The notes below the pieces were generated by a model, which saw nothing but the letters and a program-made list of their open reading frames with translations, had not been told where the DNA came from and did not search any database. Both the position numbers and the translations under genes were made by a program. Source: Rhodamnia argentea (Eukaryota; Streptophyta; Magnoliopsida; Myrtales; Myrtaceae). Taken from it: 64,000 nt of DNA. The stretch spans positions 32,039,826 to 32,103,825 of the forward strand of contig NC_063150.1 in NCBI RefSeq assembly GCF_020921035.1, written 5' to 3'. Positions 25,401 through 35,689 of this stretch are shown one piece after another (the stretch's first letter is position 1; each line of letters starts with the position of its first letter).

Positions 25401-26608
25401 GCATATACATATTCCAAATGAGATAACATATGCATAGTAATTGCATCACACATTTCAGCAGTCAAACAGTAGTTAGTTCACTTGTTGTCTCTGAATCCAA
25501 ATTAAAAGCACTTTCATCTAGAACAAACGTGAGTATAAGAGCATTTTCTCTGGAAGAGAGAGTGTCACTTTCTTAGGAAATCCTGAAAAGTATTGAGCAA
25601 AAGTGCAATGTGTTTCGGTTGACAGCTGAATAAGGTCAATGGCATTAATGGCTTTGTCACTGGGGTGAAGACTTTCAGATGCACAAGACTTATATACCTG
25701 CTTAATAGTGTTTTTGAGAACCCAATAAGCCAATAGTAAACCAGACACAAAGTTCTTCAGGATCATTCAATTAAAGTTGCTTGACACGCAGTATTTTTCA
25801 AGTTCTAATATCTTGGGGCTTCTGACTATTGCATTTGGCATGCAAATTTTCTATTTGAAGTCCTGTGGATAACCCCTCTATGGTTAGTGGTCAAAGACCG
25901 CCTATTGCTTCCTCCAAGTTTTAAAACCCTTGGAGAGGAACAAAATGCATCCCCTCGGTTATTTACAATACAACTTATTCAATGAAAATGGTAACTGTAC
26001 TATGTTCAGGGAAACAATGTCCATGGTGGAGGAATCCCTACAAAGCAAAGTGGTCACACTACTTCATCAGGATTAATTTATCCTTTCATTTCTATCCCCT
26101 CACTCATTCCATCCCCTTCTGAACTATACAAGTCTAATTTAGGGTGAACCTGCAGTAACAGGAAGATAATTCCTATGCATTTTCAACTACATAGCAAAGA
26201 AGAATCATTTTCATGAATAATGAAACCATCAAAAGCAACACTAATGAAAATGAAGAAACATTTCAAAGATATGAATAATCGAAAACAACTTATGATTATA
26301 AGTGAATGAAGGATGTTGCAACTTCCTGTTAATGTATCTGATTGTTTCATCATTTGAGTAACAGAGTTTGTTCCGTTCTTGAATTCTACTCCACATTTAT
26401 ATCTCTGTCATTAACACACTTCACAGAACAGCAGCATAATCTTAACTTACGCAGAAACCATCAAGCGCACAATGAAAAAGAGAAAATGCTTGACAATAAT
26501 TTATAATCATTCTGAGCTCGATCGATTTCCATCAGTCACAAATGATAAAGAACCAAAAGAAAAAAAAATTTCCGGCACAACGACGTTTCCTTGTCAATTC
26601 GATTTCTA
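22471..26608. other. 4.1 kb without a supported protein-coding gene
   Basis: The base composition is moderate and looks single-copy, with no obvious TIR or LTR ends and no frame with a family signature. Open stretches at 24612-24818 and 25518-25766 (-) are short and lack motifs. A poly-T run lies at 22613-22625. A weak tRNA-like segment (about 25860-25940) may be an old SINE. A non-coding transcript or a distal 3' UTR would fit, but nothing in the sequence proves either. Confidence 0.4.
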
Positions 26609-27154
26609 TCAATAAGAATCAACAAACGGCCTACTACTTCTTCTCGTCATCTCCCTTGCCCCGCCGTTATCGCAATTCAATCCACATCCACACTGAGGGC
26701 ACTCCTCGAAGTTATCAATAGGAAAATCCGCACCTGCGATGCCGACGGAGAACTCCAGATCGTCGCCCCGGCGGCTGACCTCCACGATGTCCACCCACAC
26801 GAACAGGAGCTTCACCTTCACGCCTTGCAGGTTCTTGAGCCTGTTCTTCGAGATGATCCCCCCGATCGTGGACTTGTACTGTAGCTGGTACGACCCCTCG
26901 AGGGAGAAGCTGCAGGTCTTGTTGAAGTAGGCGGCGAACTTGCCGGTCGGCTCGTCGAGATCGTAGCCGTTGACGCCGATCGGGAGGATCCCGGCGGGGA
27001 AGTTGTAGTCCCCGAGGATTTCGTACGCCGACCTCTTACCGGCGGCGGAGGCGGCGGGGCTCGAACGCACCGATTCGGAAGTGACGACGGCGACGGCGAC
27101 GACGCAGAGGATCGTGGACAGAAATACCGATCTGGGAGCGAAAACAAGAGCCAT
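26609..27154 (-). CDS. secreted DUF538 family protein
   Basis: This is a single exon of 181 aa. An N-terminal signal peptide (about residues 1-27, MALVFAPRSVFLSTILCVVA) precedes the DUF538 domain. The domain starts SAYEILGDYNFPAGILPIGV (about 41-60), contains FAAYFNKTCSFSLEGSYQL and IGGIISKNRLKNLQGVKVK, and closes with the typical FEECPQCGCGLNC motif. DUF538 proteins are plant-specific, about 150-190 aa and often stress-induced. Some have been reported to bind or hydrolyse chlorophyll-like or lipid molecules, but the role of this one is unknown. A TC run directly before the start codon is the 5' leader. The coding sequence is very GC-rich compared with its surroundings, which also opens long false frames on both strands. 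Confidence 0.93.
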   Translation of the reverse strand: MALVFAPRSVFLSTILCVVAVAVVTSESVRSSPAASAAGKRSAYEILGDYNFPAGILPIGVNGYDLDEPTGKFAAYFNKTCSFSLEGSYQLQYKSTIGGIISKNRLKNLQGVKVKLLFVWVDIVEVSRRGDDLEFSVGIAGADFPIDNFEECPQCGCGLNCDNGGAREMTRRSSRPFVDSY

Positions 27155-27172
27155 CTCTCTCTCTCTCTCTCT
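27155..27172 (-). repeat. TC tract in the DUF538 5' leader
   Basis: A run of tctctctc lies directly next to the start codon in the + orientation, so it is GA on the coding strand. Confidence 0.8.
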
Positions 27173-27377
27173 CGCTCTGGCGGTCGTTGTTCGATTGGGT
27201 TGCTCTCCGAACCAGAATGCGATCTTGCGTCTCCGTCAAAGACAACTACTTTTCGTCAGAGAAGGGAAGTTCGGTTCAGTTCATCACGTCGTTGGTGAGA
27301 TCTGAATTGGAATGGTAGTTGAAGACTTTGAATCTCTCCCTCTCTATCTACAAATTCTGTGGGACCCTGGGAGGACT

Positions 27378-27455
27378 TAATGGGCCTGAGGCCCAATGGG
27401 CTCGGCCTTCAGCATTGCTGGATGGGCTTGTGGTGGGCTTAAGATCACGTGGGCC
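27378..27455 (-). promoter_or_regulatory. TGGGCC-type motif cluster upstream of DUF538
   Basis: The words atgggcctg, aggcccaatgggct, gatgggctt and gtgggcctc lie 220-300 bases upstream of the start codon. They are site II-like elements and probably part of the DUF538 promoter, though they could serve a divergent transcript. Confidence 0.5.
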
Positions 27456-27839
27456 TCATCAACTTCACACTTCGAATGTCATTTGCCTTCCCCTTTTTCT
27501 CTTTCCCCTCGAACAAACAACAGTTGTACTCCCATTGCTCGGGATCTCCGAATCTTTCGACCGGATTAATAATCACGAATTGTTAAAAGTTTAGAATTGA
27601 TCGTTCGAATCTCTACTCTTCGACTAGAAAAAATAAACAAGCAAAGAATCGGAATGTATTCTCTTTGAAGGTCATTAAGTTAATTGAATGAACGTGATTA
27701 TTGTCAACCGGAGGAAGATTTCACATTTTCTTATCAGTTTGTTTGATCTCGATGTGGATGGTTAAGCGAATTTGAAACCTCTCAATTGGAATTCATGACT
27801 GTACCGAGTCAGTTACGTGCCCGGATTTCACTTCAAATA

Positions 27840-28030
27840 TGCATTATTTTTTGTTGATAACCTAAGGCATGACCTTGATCAAGCCAATATTTGGAGGGAA
27901 ACTAGCATAACAATCCATCGCCCTGGTCTTCCACCTAAATATGATTTTCCCAGTGTAAGAATCAAACTCGAGACCGTTAGCTCCTAAGCCGAAAGCTGTG
28001 GAATGCCCTTACCATCGGGTCAATCCAAGG
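27840..28030 (-). mobile_element. tRNA-derived SINE, copy 1
   Basis: On the minus strand, a tRNA-like head (gacccgatggtaagg) is followed by a B-box-like tctcgagtttgattct and then a body with 'gatggattgttatgctagt'. It ends 'taggttatcaacaaaaaat'. The same body and tail appear in the copy at 28806-29022. Divergence from that copy suggests an old insertion. Confidence 0.6.
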
Positions 28031-28380
28031 ATGGATTAAATTGGCATTGTCTGCTCCTGTTAGGACCTGTTTACTTTTGACTTTTTCAATTTTTGCCCAA
28101 TTTATATCTTGTGATAAACGCACTCCGAATTCCTTTAACTTGAAACTATACAAAATTTTCACAGCCATTAACACGTTGACGTGTAAATTCACATATAAAA
28201 TTTCATATTTTGAAAATTTAAATGATATTTTAAAATTTTAACTGGGTTTTCAAGTTTCGATCCTGAACAAACATGCCCTTAAGTTGAAAAAAACTAATGC
28301 TTTCTTTTTTCACTTAATGTAGTTATTTTAGCACGTCTTTATGATTCTTGTGCTTGATATGCAAGAATTTGTGCTCACAA

Positions 28381-28803
28381 GAGGTTGCTTGAGGAAGCAT
28401 ATTATCCAACATACCACAACGTGAGCTCCCAAGAGGTTGCTTGAGGAAAGCATGCTCATGAACAAAATCGTGTCATGTTGGATCACATGCTTCCTCAAGC
28501 AAACTCTATATATTTATTTATTTCTGCACAAGATTAATAGGACATCGACATATATGAACATTTTAATCAGAGACAAAAAAAAAAAAAATTGCATGTAACA
28601 TTTTCTTATCAATAGATGAAATGGGACTCTCTCCATGTTGTGGCATGCTGGATAACATACGTCCTCAAGCAACAACCTCTACAATATATTATATGCATAA
28701 AATTAACGGGTCATCGACGTACATGAACATTTCCAATCTGCAACAAAAAAATCGTGTCTTTAACATTTTCCCCATCAATCGGTGAAACGGCTCTCTCTCC
28801 TTA
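28381..28803. repeat. foldback (inverted) repeat plus about 168-bp tandem duplication
   Basis: The arm at 28381-28412 (gaggttgcttgaggaagcat and on) pairs with the inverted arm at 28474-28505 with only three mismatches in 32 bases and a 61-base loop. A second inverted arm at about 28635-28676 pairs with 28381-28420. A third, direct copy of the arm lies at 28430-28460. The stretch 28474-28636 is also repeated, diverged, at 28637-28803 (shared words: acatcga, atgaacatt, aacattttc, ctctctcc). There is no coding capacity. Confidence 0.75.
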
Positions 28804-28805
28804 AT

Positions 28806-29022
28806 ATTATTATTTTTTTGATAACCAAGATGTCCGGGTCACCAGCTTGCATGCATCTAGCTCGAGTATTCCTCGAAGGAAACTAGCACAGTAATCCACC
28901 GTTATGGCCCCCCACTTAAATCACAGGTGTTCAGCTAGAGAATCGAACTTGAGATCGGTGCGCCTAACTACACAATCTCAAGTGCGCCCTAACTAACCGA
29001 GCCACTCATGGGTGGGTGGGTC
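28806..29022 (-). mobile_element. tRNA-derived SINE, copy 2
   Basis: On the minus strand the element starts near 'gagtggctcggttagttagg' (A box), has a B box 'ctcaagttcgattctc', a body with 'ggtggattactgtgctagt', and ends 'cttggttatcaaaaaaat'. This is the standard layout of a plant tRNA-derived SINE with an A-rich tail. It shares body and tail with 27840-28030. Confidence 0.7.
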
Positions 29023-29420
29023 TCTCTCCTTATTAATGCCTGGTAAAATCCAAGTTAGGACTCGGTCAGAAAAGACGTGCATGCATTACGTGGGACAACT
29101 AGCGAAGGTTCCACGCGAATGTCTGCTTACCAAGTTTCTCGATCTTGTTAACTTTGGACTTAACTTTACTTATGGCTAATCAGGAAAGCCGTCAAATTTT
29201 GGTTTTTGTTTTTAGTGTAGTTGCAATGTAGTGTGCCTCATACAATGTGCTTGTTAAGTAAAAGTCGCAGTAAAGATGGTGGACTAGTAGTTAGAGAACT
29301 GAAGGCTACCCCTTCCCCCCTGCTAAATTTGAGTAAGGTAAATCTGTAATTCGATCGGTAAAACGAAAAAGTGGAAAAATCGAACTAGTTACTCTAAAAG
29401 TTTAATTTGCTAGAATATAA

Positions 29421-29800
29421 CGGAAAAATTAATCAAAAAGTTACAAATTTAACGCATTTTTGCAAATTCAGTTCTAAACATTTTGCTAGTTGAGTCTATC
29501 CAGTCAATTTTGATCGAAAACTGCTAAGGTAAATGCTTATCGTCCTATGTGACACGGCTGGTGTCTCACCGGGCACAATTGTAAAAATAAAAGGATTAGC
29601 ATAATATTACAATATTATTAAAAATGTCCACGTCGGCATCGGTTGTGTCATGTAGGACGCGAGTAATTTCCTATTAAAATTGATTGGATAGACTCAACAG
29701 GCAAAACGTGAAAATATTTAGAACTCAATTAGAAAAATTAATAGGTTTATGGCTGAATTAACAAAAATGCAATATGTTCAGAATTTTACAGACCATTTTT
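29421..29800. mobile_element. short TIR element, family II
   Basis: Left 'aaatttaacgcatttttgc' and right 'gctgaattaacaaaaatgc' are inverted counterparts. 'gttgagtctatccagtcaa' on the left mirrors 'ttgattggatagactcaac' on the right. This is a compact MITE-sized version (380 bp) of family II. A half-copy of the same family seems to follow at about 29890-30115. Confidence 0.65.
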
Positions 29801-30515
29801 TGAAATAAAACATCAATTTTAATGGTTGAACTCCACAACAAACACATATATAGGTAAAAAAGAGAATAGAGCAATTCTTCATTGTCTTTCCTTTTCTTCT
29901 TTTTGGGTCTATTGCCGAGGTCCGGCGATCGGTGAAGGAAAAGAAGGAAAAAAGAAAACAAAAGAGAAAGGAAAGAAAAAAAAATTCACGTCGGGACTAT
30001 ATTGACAAATCGTCAAAAGATTTAGCATTAAATTAGCACAACTAAAACTTTCAGTACTATAGTGACCATCGTACAATATATTTAAATTTTGTTTGATAAT
30101 TGTGACACTACTTTCAAAGCTTAATGATAGTTTTTATAGGTGGACGACCAACATCGTTGCTTGTTTTTTTGTCCAACATCATCATTGTTCGTTGGTCGAG
30201 CAACTTATCACGATCCTTTAGTATGCCTTGACCCCCCACCCCCCACCCAAAAAAGGAAAAAGAAAAAAAGAACTACGAAGTGATAATCATTAATCAGAAA
30301 GTGCGAGACTATAGGCGTTGTAGATAATCTAACTCTTTAGCAAAGACCTAATCTTCAGACAAATTAAACAGACTGCTCTCGCCGCACGATCGATTAGAAG
30401 GATTCTTTTTTATCATCCGGTATACCGGTAGATAGAATTACTACGACAGAAACATGGACATGGCTCGAGTCGAAACAGATCCCTTCTATTTCTTCACATA
30501 AGTTGCGGCGGGAAG

Positions 30516-31129
30516 AAAAATGTCAAAAAAGTTCAAAACCTATTGCATTAATGTCAATTCATTCATAAACATTCTATTAGTGCCAATTCAGTTTTAAACC
30601 TTTTGCATTTGTGCCGTTTGAGTCTATCTAATCAATTTTGGCCAGAAATTACTAACGCAGACGCTGGTTGCCTTATATGATACGGCTGGCGCCGACCCAT
30701 AAAATTTTTAATATTTTTAATGATTTTTTTGTTCTTTATTTTTTTTTTCTTTTGTGTCTTTTCTATACAGTTTTTTCTAGTGAGGGCTGGTGAGGGCATT
30801 GCGGCCCTTGCCCAGTGTTGTTGAGGTTCACCGGCCTTTGCCTGGGGCCTGCAGTGATCGGCCGGCGACCCTCGCCGGCCCGCAATAAAAAAATATAGAA
30901 ACGAGAGACAAAAAGAAAGAGGAAAAAACCAAAAAAATTATTAAAAATATATAAAAAGAAGTCCATGTCGGCGCCAACATCCACATCAGTGATTTTCGAT
31001 CAAAATTGGATAGATACAGTCAATTGTCATAAATGTAAAAGGTTTATAATTGAATTTACATCAATAAAAAATTTAGGATTGAATTGGCACAAATGCAATA
31101 TATTTAGGATTTTTTTGACACTTTTTCCT
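30516..31129. mobile_element. TIR element, family II (0.61 kb)
   Basis: Left 'aaaatgtcaaaaaagttc' faces right 'ttttttgacacttttt'. 'gagtctatctaatcaattt' on the left mirrors 'aaattggatagatacagtc' on the right. The core has the GC-rich 'ggccggcgaccctcgccgg' word. The element ends right at the left border of the SWEET duplication. Confidence 0.65.
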
Positions 31130-31342
31130 ACGACAGACGGTGGAGATGGATTTGAATGGCGAACTTAATGGTGGCTCTGATATCAGATGTACCTTGCCTT
31201 AGCTGTAGTACATAGCTTAGATCGCAAAATGTTATTGCACTAGATCCCCGGAAAGTACACAATCAAACCTGTTTGTTGAAGTAAATAAATGAACACAATC
31301 GATCTATGTCGGCCAAGAAAAAGAAAAAGATTGATGCATCTG

Positions 31343-33318
31343 TCAATCTATCTCTTGAGCCACTGCCACTTGAGGAATGGAAGTTGGCTTCATGAGAGGC
31401 TCATGTGGTTGCCACCCTTTGTCCTCCGCCACCGCCGACACCGACTTGGTCCGGGGCTTGTAATAACTGGCGTACAGAATCAGCTGAGCCGTCCCGAGTC
31501 CGAACCCGGTCCCGTTTGGTAACTGCATCGAATTCACCATTCAAGTCCACGAGCAAATATCTTTCCACTCTCCCACGGTATTAAACATTGGGTGGGTGAT
31601 TTTTCAGCAAGATAGTTCTTACGTTTGTATTTTGCGAACTGATTTGACATTTGTCCGCTTCTAGCTTTGCCTTGTACCGTTGAATCTTACTTCCCAGAGA
31701 AATTGTGTTATTATATACGTACGTGTTGACGACTGATCTGTCAGTTTAGCCCGCAAGCAAGCGCTGAGTTGTCTATTTTATCGGTAAATACACTCTACAA
31801 AGCGTGAAATGTTTCCCGTTCTTTCTTTGGATATGGAAGGGCTAACTTTACGTGCATGCATATTCTAATGCCGCTGGCCAAAGTTGATTTTTACCTTTCG
31901 ATGTTTCCTTCGTATGGTCGAAAGAACGGTCCAAGAATCGGGCGCAGTGGAAGAAAGGTGGAAACTGAAGCTTACTCGGATGAAGTAGTCGCGGGTGAGG
32001 ACGGCGTAGATGGTCCAAACGCCGCCATTGACGAAGAGGATCAAGGAGAGGAGGAAAGGCATGTACTCCACGCTCTTTGCGGTCACCACTGTCTTCTGCA
32101 ACAATTATTGAGGTTGTCTGTCAGCTTCATGCGACATCATCGCAATCGATTAGTCGCCTTCGTATCTGAACAATACCATGAATCGCTCTTCAAGATTTTA
32201 GGATACACTTGATGAATACTACGCACAGTATTGCCATATTTTTTGTTCTTTAGGTAGGTGGGTTTCGAGCATGCTTGATAAAAATTCAGGAAGCAACACA
32301 AAATGTCTAGCAGACATGTCATAGCTTAGCTTGTGCGTCTGTGTATGTCTATGTACATATTTACCATGGTAGAGATGTTGGAGTTGGTCAATACTTTGAG
32401 GACCATTTTTTTTTATATTAGACACGCCCACGTGAGTTTAGGAAAACTGAAGTATGAACCGAAGACATGTGACCTTGCGCACCGAATAATGGGGGTCCAT
32501 TTTAAGTTGGCCTTTCGAGGGACCTTTATTTCTCATACCAAGCACGCCCAAAAACAACATCGGGTTTTAGGTTTATGTTTTAAGTTGACCCGTTTGTTAT
32601 GAGATCAAAGGAATTCGGATAAGCTTGGGCTTTGGGTCCATTTTAAGTCCCATATATTGTACTCGTATGAGGGATTATTGTAATGAGTGGTTAGGGTTGT
32701 AAATCTAAATATCATGGTGGAATCTCTTTGCGGGACATAGCCCTATTTCTGGGGTGAACTTGGGTAAACTCTATGTCATTTTTCTATTCTCTGTGTGATT
32801 GTTCTGATTCGGTTTAGGATATAACCCATCAAGAGAGAGGTGAACCATAGGAGACCATGCTGAAGGCAGCACTCAAGAGGCCGGCAACGGTGATCAGCAT
32901 CTGCTAGTCCGACGTTAACCGAGTCACTAAGATTACCGCCGCTGGGAAGATCGCATCGCATGTGATCGCAAGGATTGCAGTTCTCATCTGCATTATTAAC
33001 TGTGTTAGGTCGACATGGTTTGATAAGATCTAGAGATACTCAATTTTCTCTTTCGAAACATAACACACAAGATAAAAACCTTTGGAAATCACAATCAAAT
33101 GACGTATTCTCATTCTTGGGGGAGCATAGAGAAGGAAGATGGCGACGAAAGTGATCTCGAGGATGATGCCGAAGCCATTGACAGTCGCAACGACAACGAT
33201 GTGGGGCTTCACGATCCCATAGTAAGTCCAGAAGTACACGTTCAGCAGCTTGAACACGTATGGGATGCTCTCGAACTCCTCGGTCGATCTCCACTTCAAG
33301 ATGCGCCAAAATGTTTTC
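31343..33318 (-). pseudogene. SWEET A: broken clade IV SWEET sugar transporter
   Basis: This is a close copy of SWEET B (36181-38056). Recognisable exons are 33318-33108 (KTFWRILKWRSTEEFESIPY through LLYAPPRMR), 32987 to about 32832 continued at 32375-32364, 32095-31976 ([15 protein letters not shown]) and 31522-31343 (LPNGTGFGLGTAQLILYASY, ending QVAVAQEID). It is dead for several reasons. The first exon, coding for the first membrane helix, is missing: about 108 bp present in B are absent at about 33434. Exon 4 has an in-frame TAG (at the position where B has CAG, near 32915). A 456-bp LTR sits inside exon 4. The exon 3 donor is AT instead of GT at 33107-33106. Exon 3 still matches B at about 63 of 71 residues, so decay is fairly recent or constraint lasted a while. 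As an intact gene it would have been a seven-helix sugar uniporter. Confidence 0.9.
32371..32836. mobile_element. solo LTR with 5-bp target duplication inside SWEET A
   Basis: This is a fossil LTR-retrotransposon remnant. The LTR body spans 32376-32831 (456 bp), begins TGTTGGAG and ends CCATCA, and is flanked by a perfect AGAGA direct repeat (32371-32375 and 32832-32836). There is no internal region, so it is a solo LTR left after recombination. Its inner end resembles Copia-type LTRs of plants ('ggtggaatctcttt', 'tagcccta'). The intact target duplication suggests a moderate to young age. It interrupts the last coding bases of SWEET A exon 4. Confidence 0.82.
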
Positions 33319-33430
33319 CTACAGAAAGAAGGAGAGAAATTTTCCATATCAGTGTCGATATGACTGATCCTGTCTCGATATGAAAAAGTCAAACAGCGAA
33401 TCGAAGGTCACGGTTCATCAGCTTTGGCGT

Positions 33431-33462
33431 ACACGAGAGAGAGAGAGAGAGAGAGAGAGAGT
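33431..33462. repeat. GA microsatellite at the exon 1 deletion point of SWEET A
   Basis: (GA)n follows directly on the sequence that in SWEET B precedes exon 1. In SWEET B the matching GA run is at 38098-38118, on the far side of exon 1. Confidence 0.85.
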
Positions 33463-33869
33463 CAAGCAGGAATACCCATTAAATCACTTCAAGTTGACAA
33501 AAGTTGAACTCACAGAGTCAATTCATCTTATCAAGCTAACAGTGCAACCTTAAACATATTACATCATAATGTGTTCGGAAAGACATGAGAAATGTGTATT
33601 CTATATAGATTATCCAAACTTGGTCTTGTTTCACAATTGAAGGATAGTACCATTACAAAGACGTCGCCAAGGGTATTACGGACCTTTTACAATACAACCA
33701 TAGACAATAATAAATGGATGGAAAGAAAAAAAAGGTAGTATGGTGTTAGGATTCAACACATAATCTAAACGAGAAAGAGAAATTGAGATACAACATTTTA
33801 TTCTAGTTCACCCTTAAATTAGACTCACGTGCCTTCCCGTCGTCGATGGAGAGTATGAACCACACCTCA

Positions 33870-34140
33870 ATATACAGAACCAATGCACATTGACCATGGA
33901 ATCAAGTCAATCTCAGGGTGAAGTCAACTTGATGATCCCCAGAACATCTGCCTTATCCAAGAACTCGCATGCATTTGCTTTACACGGAACATGATGCATG
34001 TAATAACCCACTTCTGGATCGTTTCAACATCCCATGTCGTTCCTCTTTCTCCTCATCCGTTTCAACGTCCACCATGAAGCTCAAGCTAGCCATGGAGAGA
34101 GAGTTTGTTTGAGGTACGTGAATGAATGCCGAATTGGAAA
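33870..34140 (-). pseudogene. remnant of a SWEET C copy: 3' end fused to exon 1
   Basis: Bases 33870-34020 match the 3' flank of SWEET C (39500-39645), sharing 'gcatgcatttgct', 'acatgatgcatgtaa' and 'aaccca'. Bases 34022-34058 resemble the last coding bases of SWEET C exon 6. Only about 15 bases on, 34073-34093 is the SWEET C first exon (ATGGCTAGCTTGAGCTTCAT, reading MASLSFM), followed upstream by the same leader word 'gagagtttgtttga'. In SWEET C these two parts are about 2.4 kb apart, so the whole gene body is missing here. Nothing functional remains. Confidence 0.8.
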
Positions 34141-34209
34141 ATAATCAAAGTCAAAGTCCTTGCCGTAGGACCATATGTGACAATTCCAGAAGCTGATAAT
34201 TCGGATACG

Positions 34210-34700
34210 AATTGTGTTGCTAAGGTTGTCTGCTATCTGTTCATCGTCTCCTTCCTTCGTTTCGTCCGGATGGAAATCGAGGCTATCTCGTTGGAAGGTC
34301 TTTGAGAATCATTCATGGCCTGTTGAGTTGGGAGTTATGTGTCTTTTCCGAAACTTATGTTGCACAAACAGGACGGTATCGGATGCAACGAGCTGACGAC
34401 CGAGGAAACTCCTAGTGAAGATAGTGAAGCTCCCAAACATGATTCAGCTTCTTGTTCTTACACTCCAACAACTCCCTTCCTGGTCTGGTAATCTCCTCAT
34501 CGCCGATTGCGTAGGCAAATTGATCGTAGCCAATTCATATTAAAACTCAGCTCTGTTCTTTGAGTGAACTGGACAAGACGGGCTCCATACTTCGGTACTT
34601 CAAATCTTACATCTTGCACAATCATATTGAGTTTTGAAAAGAGATCATTTAAGAAAGTTGGAAGTTGGAAGGCCTGGGTTGTATACTTAGGGTCTGCATG
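34210..34700 (+). repeat. left copy of the SWEET C upstream flank
   Basis: This is homologous to 43160-43760. It shares 'gatgcaacgagctgacgacc', 'aacttatgttgca.aaacag', 'aaaactcagctctgttctt' and 'aagttggaagt'. It is the outer part of the left duplicated unit. An open C-terminal-looking frame present in the right copy (ending near 43383) is shifted here by a one-base difference. Confidence 0.8.
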
Positions 34701-35215
34701 AAATCACTTCTAATTTCTGATTTCTCTGCCAGAAGTCGATTTGGCAGAGAAATTCGTTTGGTAAAAATACTACCGAAGCAGAAATTCGTTTGATAAAAAA
34801 TGTAACTTCTGGTTGTGTTTTTCACTTCTGAAGTAGAAAATCTTGCTGGATCAGATTTTTGAACCTCATCCGAGAAGTAAAAAATTTTCACTTCTCTCGT
34901 CTAGAATTGCTTCTCTCGAAACTCCTTCTCTATGGATCAAATTTTGAATGCCCAAGTTCTCTCCTCTTCTGGGCACTTCTCTTGTCCAGAATATTTCTCT
35001 TCAATCGACGCCCGACGACACTCTCGGTCGCTCCCAACCACGCATCCATCTCTGCCTCCGCCGTTGCCTCCCGATTCGCACATCTGACGATCGCTTCTCA
35101 GCTGCGATTTGTGTTTTGTGCCGAAGGAACTCGGATCTGTGAGGTTAGGATTTTCTCTCTCTATTCGGCTTCGCTTTCTTCTCACCTCGGCGGTTGCGCG
35201 TTCGTCCTTTGTTAA
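34701..35215. mobile_element. possible TIR/MITE-type element with 'agaagt' ends
   Basis: The sequence is rich in 'acttct' and its inverse 'agaagt' ('tcacttctaatttctg', 'gcagaaattcgtttgataa', 'cgagaagtaaaaaattttc'), a pattern also seen at 59200-59520. The part at 34990-35200 is GC-richer, like a captured host fragment. The ends are not sharply defined. Confidence 0.35.
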
Positions 35216-35689
35216 AGTTTAACAGCAGCAACCTGATGTTTGAGCTCAAGCTATCAACTAACGATGATCTTCTATCCATTTAAACTTAAATGATCGGAAC
35301 AAAAATGACTGGTAATCGAACAAACCTGTCGACGCAACTTATGTAAACCCCATTTGCTCCTGGCCACGCAATTGATTAGAGAGATTCATTTATCATCGTT
35401 TCGTCAAGTAAAGATTTATGGGCACTAAATGAAAGATCGCTATTTGTACTGATGAACGCTCTTTGATAATCGAAAGATAGAACGATTTCGAAAAGAATGC
35501 GGTTGAAGAATGCCATCGAGTGCAAGACTTGACGAACAAAACACCACCTTCGAAGAACTCTTTTTATGTTTATTATATTGACAAGAGTTGCTGAGACACT
35601 CTTTGCCATTGTTTTCTATCAAGAAAAACATATCTCTCTTGTTCGGGCGTGATTCATACTCCCCAACGACAGGAAAACATATTTAAGCC

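Noticed and set aside
24612-25766. Small minus-strand frames in the 22.5-26.5 kb gap
   Set aside because: They have no motif, no signal peptide and no splice partners. Composition is like the non-coding surroundings.
26818-27147. Second long frame (-) rich in Pro/Ser/Arg within DUF538
   Set aside because: It is a shifted frame of the GC-rich DUF538 exon; the real frame has the signal peptide and family motifs.
28806-29022. A possible tRNA gene (A and B boxes)
   Set aside because: No cloverleaf or acceptor stem can be formed, and the body and tail repeat at 27840-28030, which fits a SINE.
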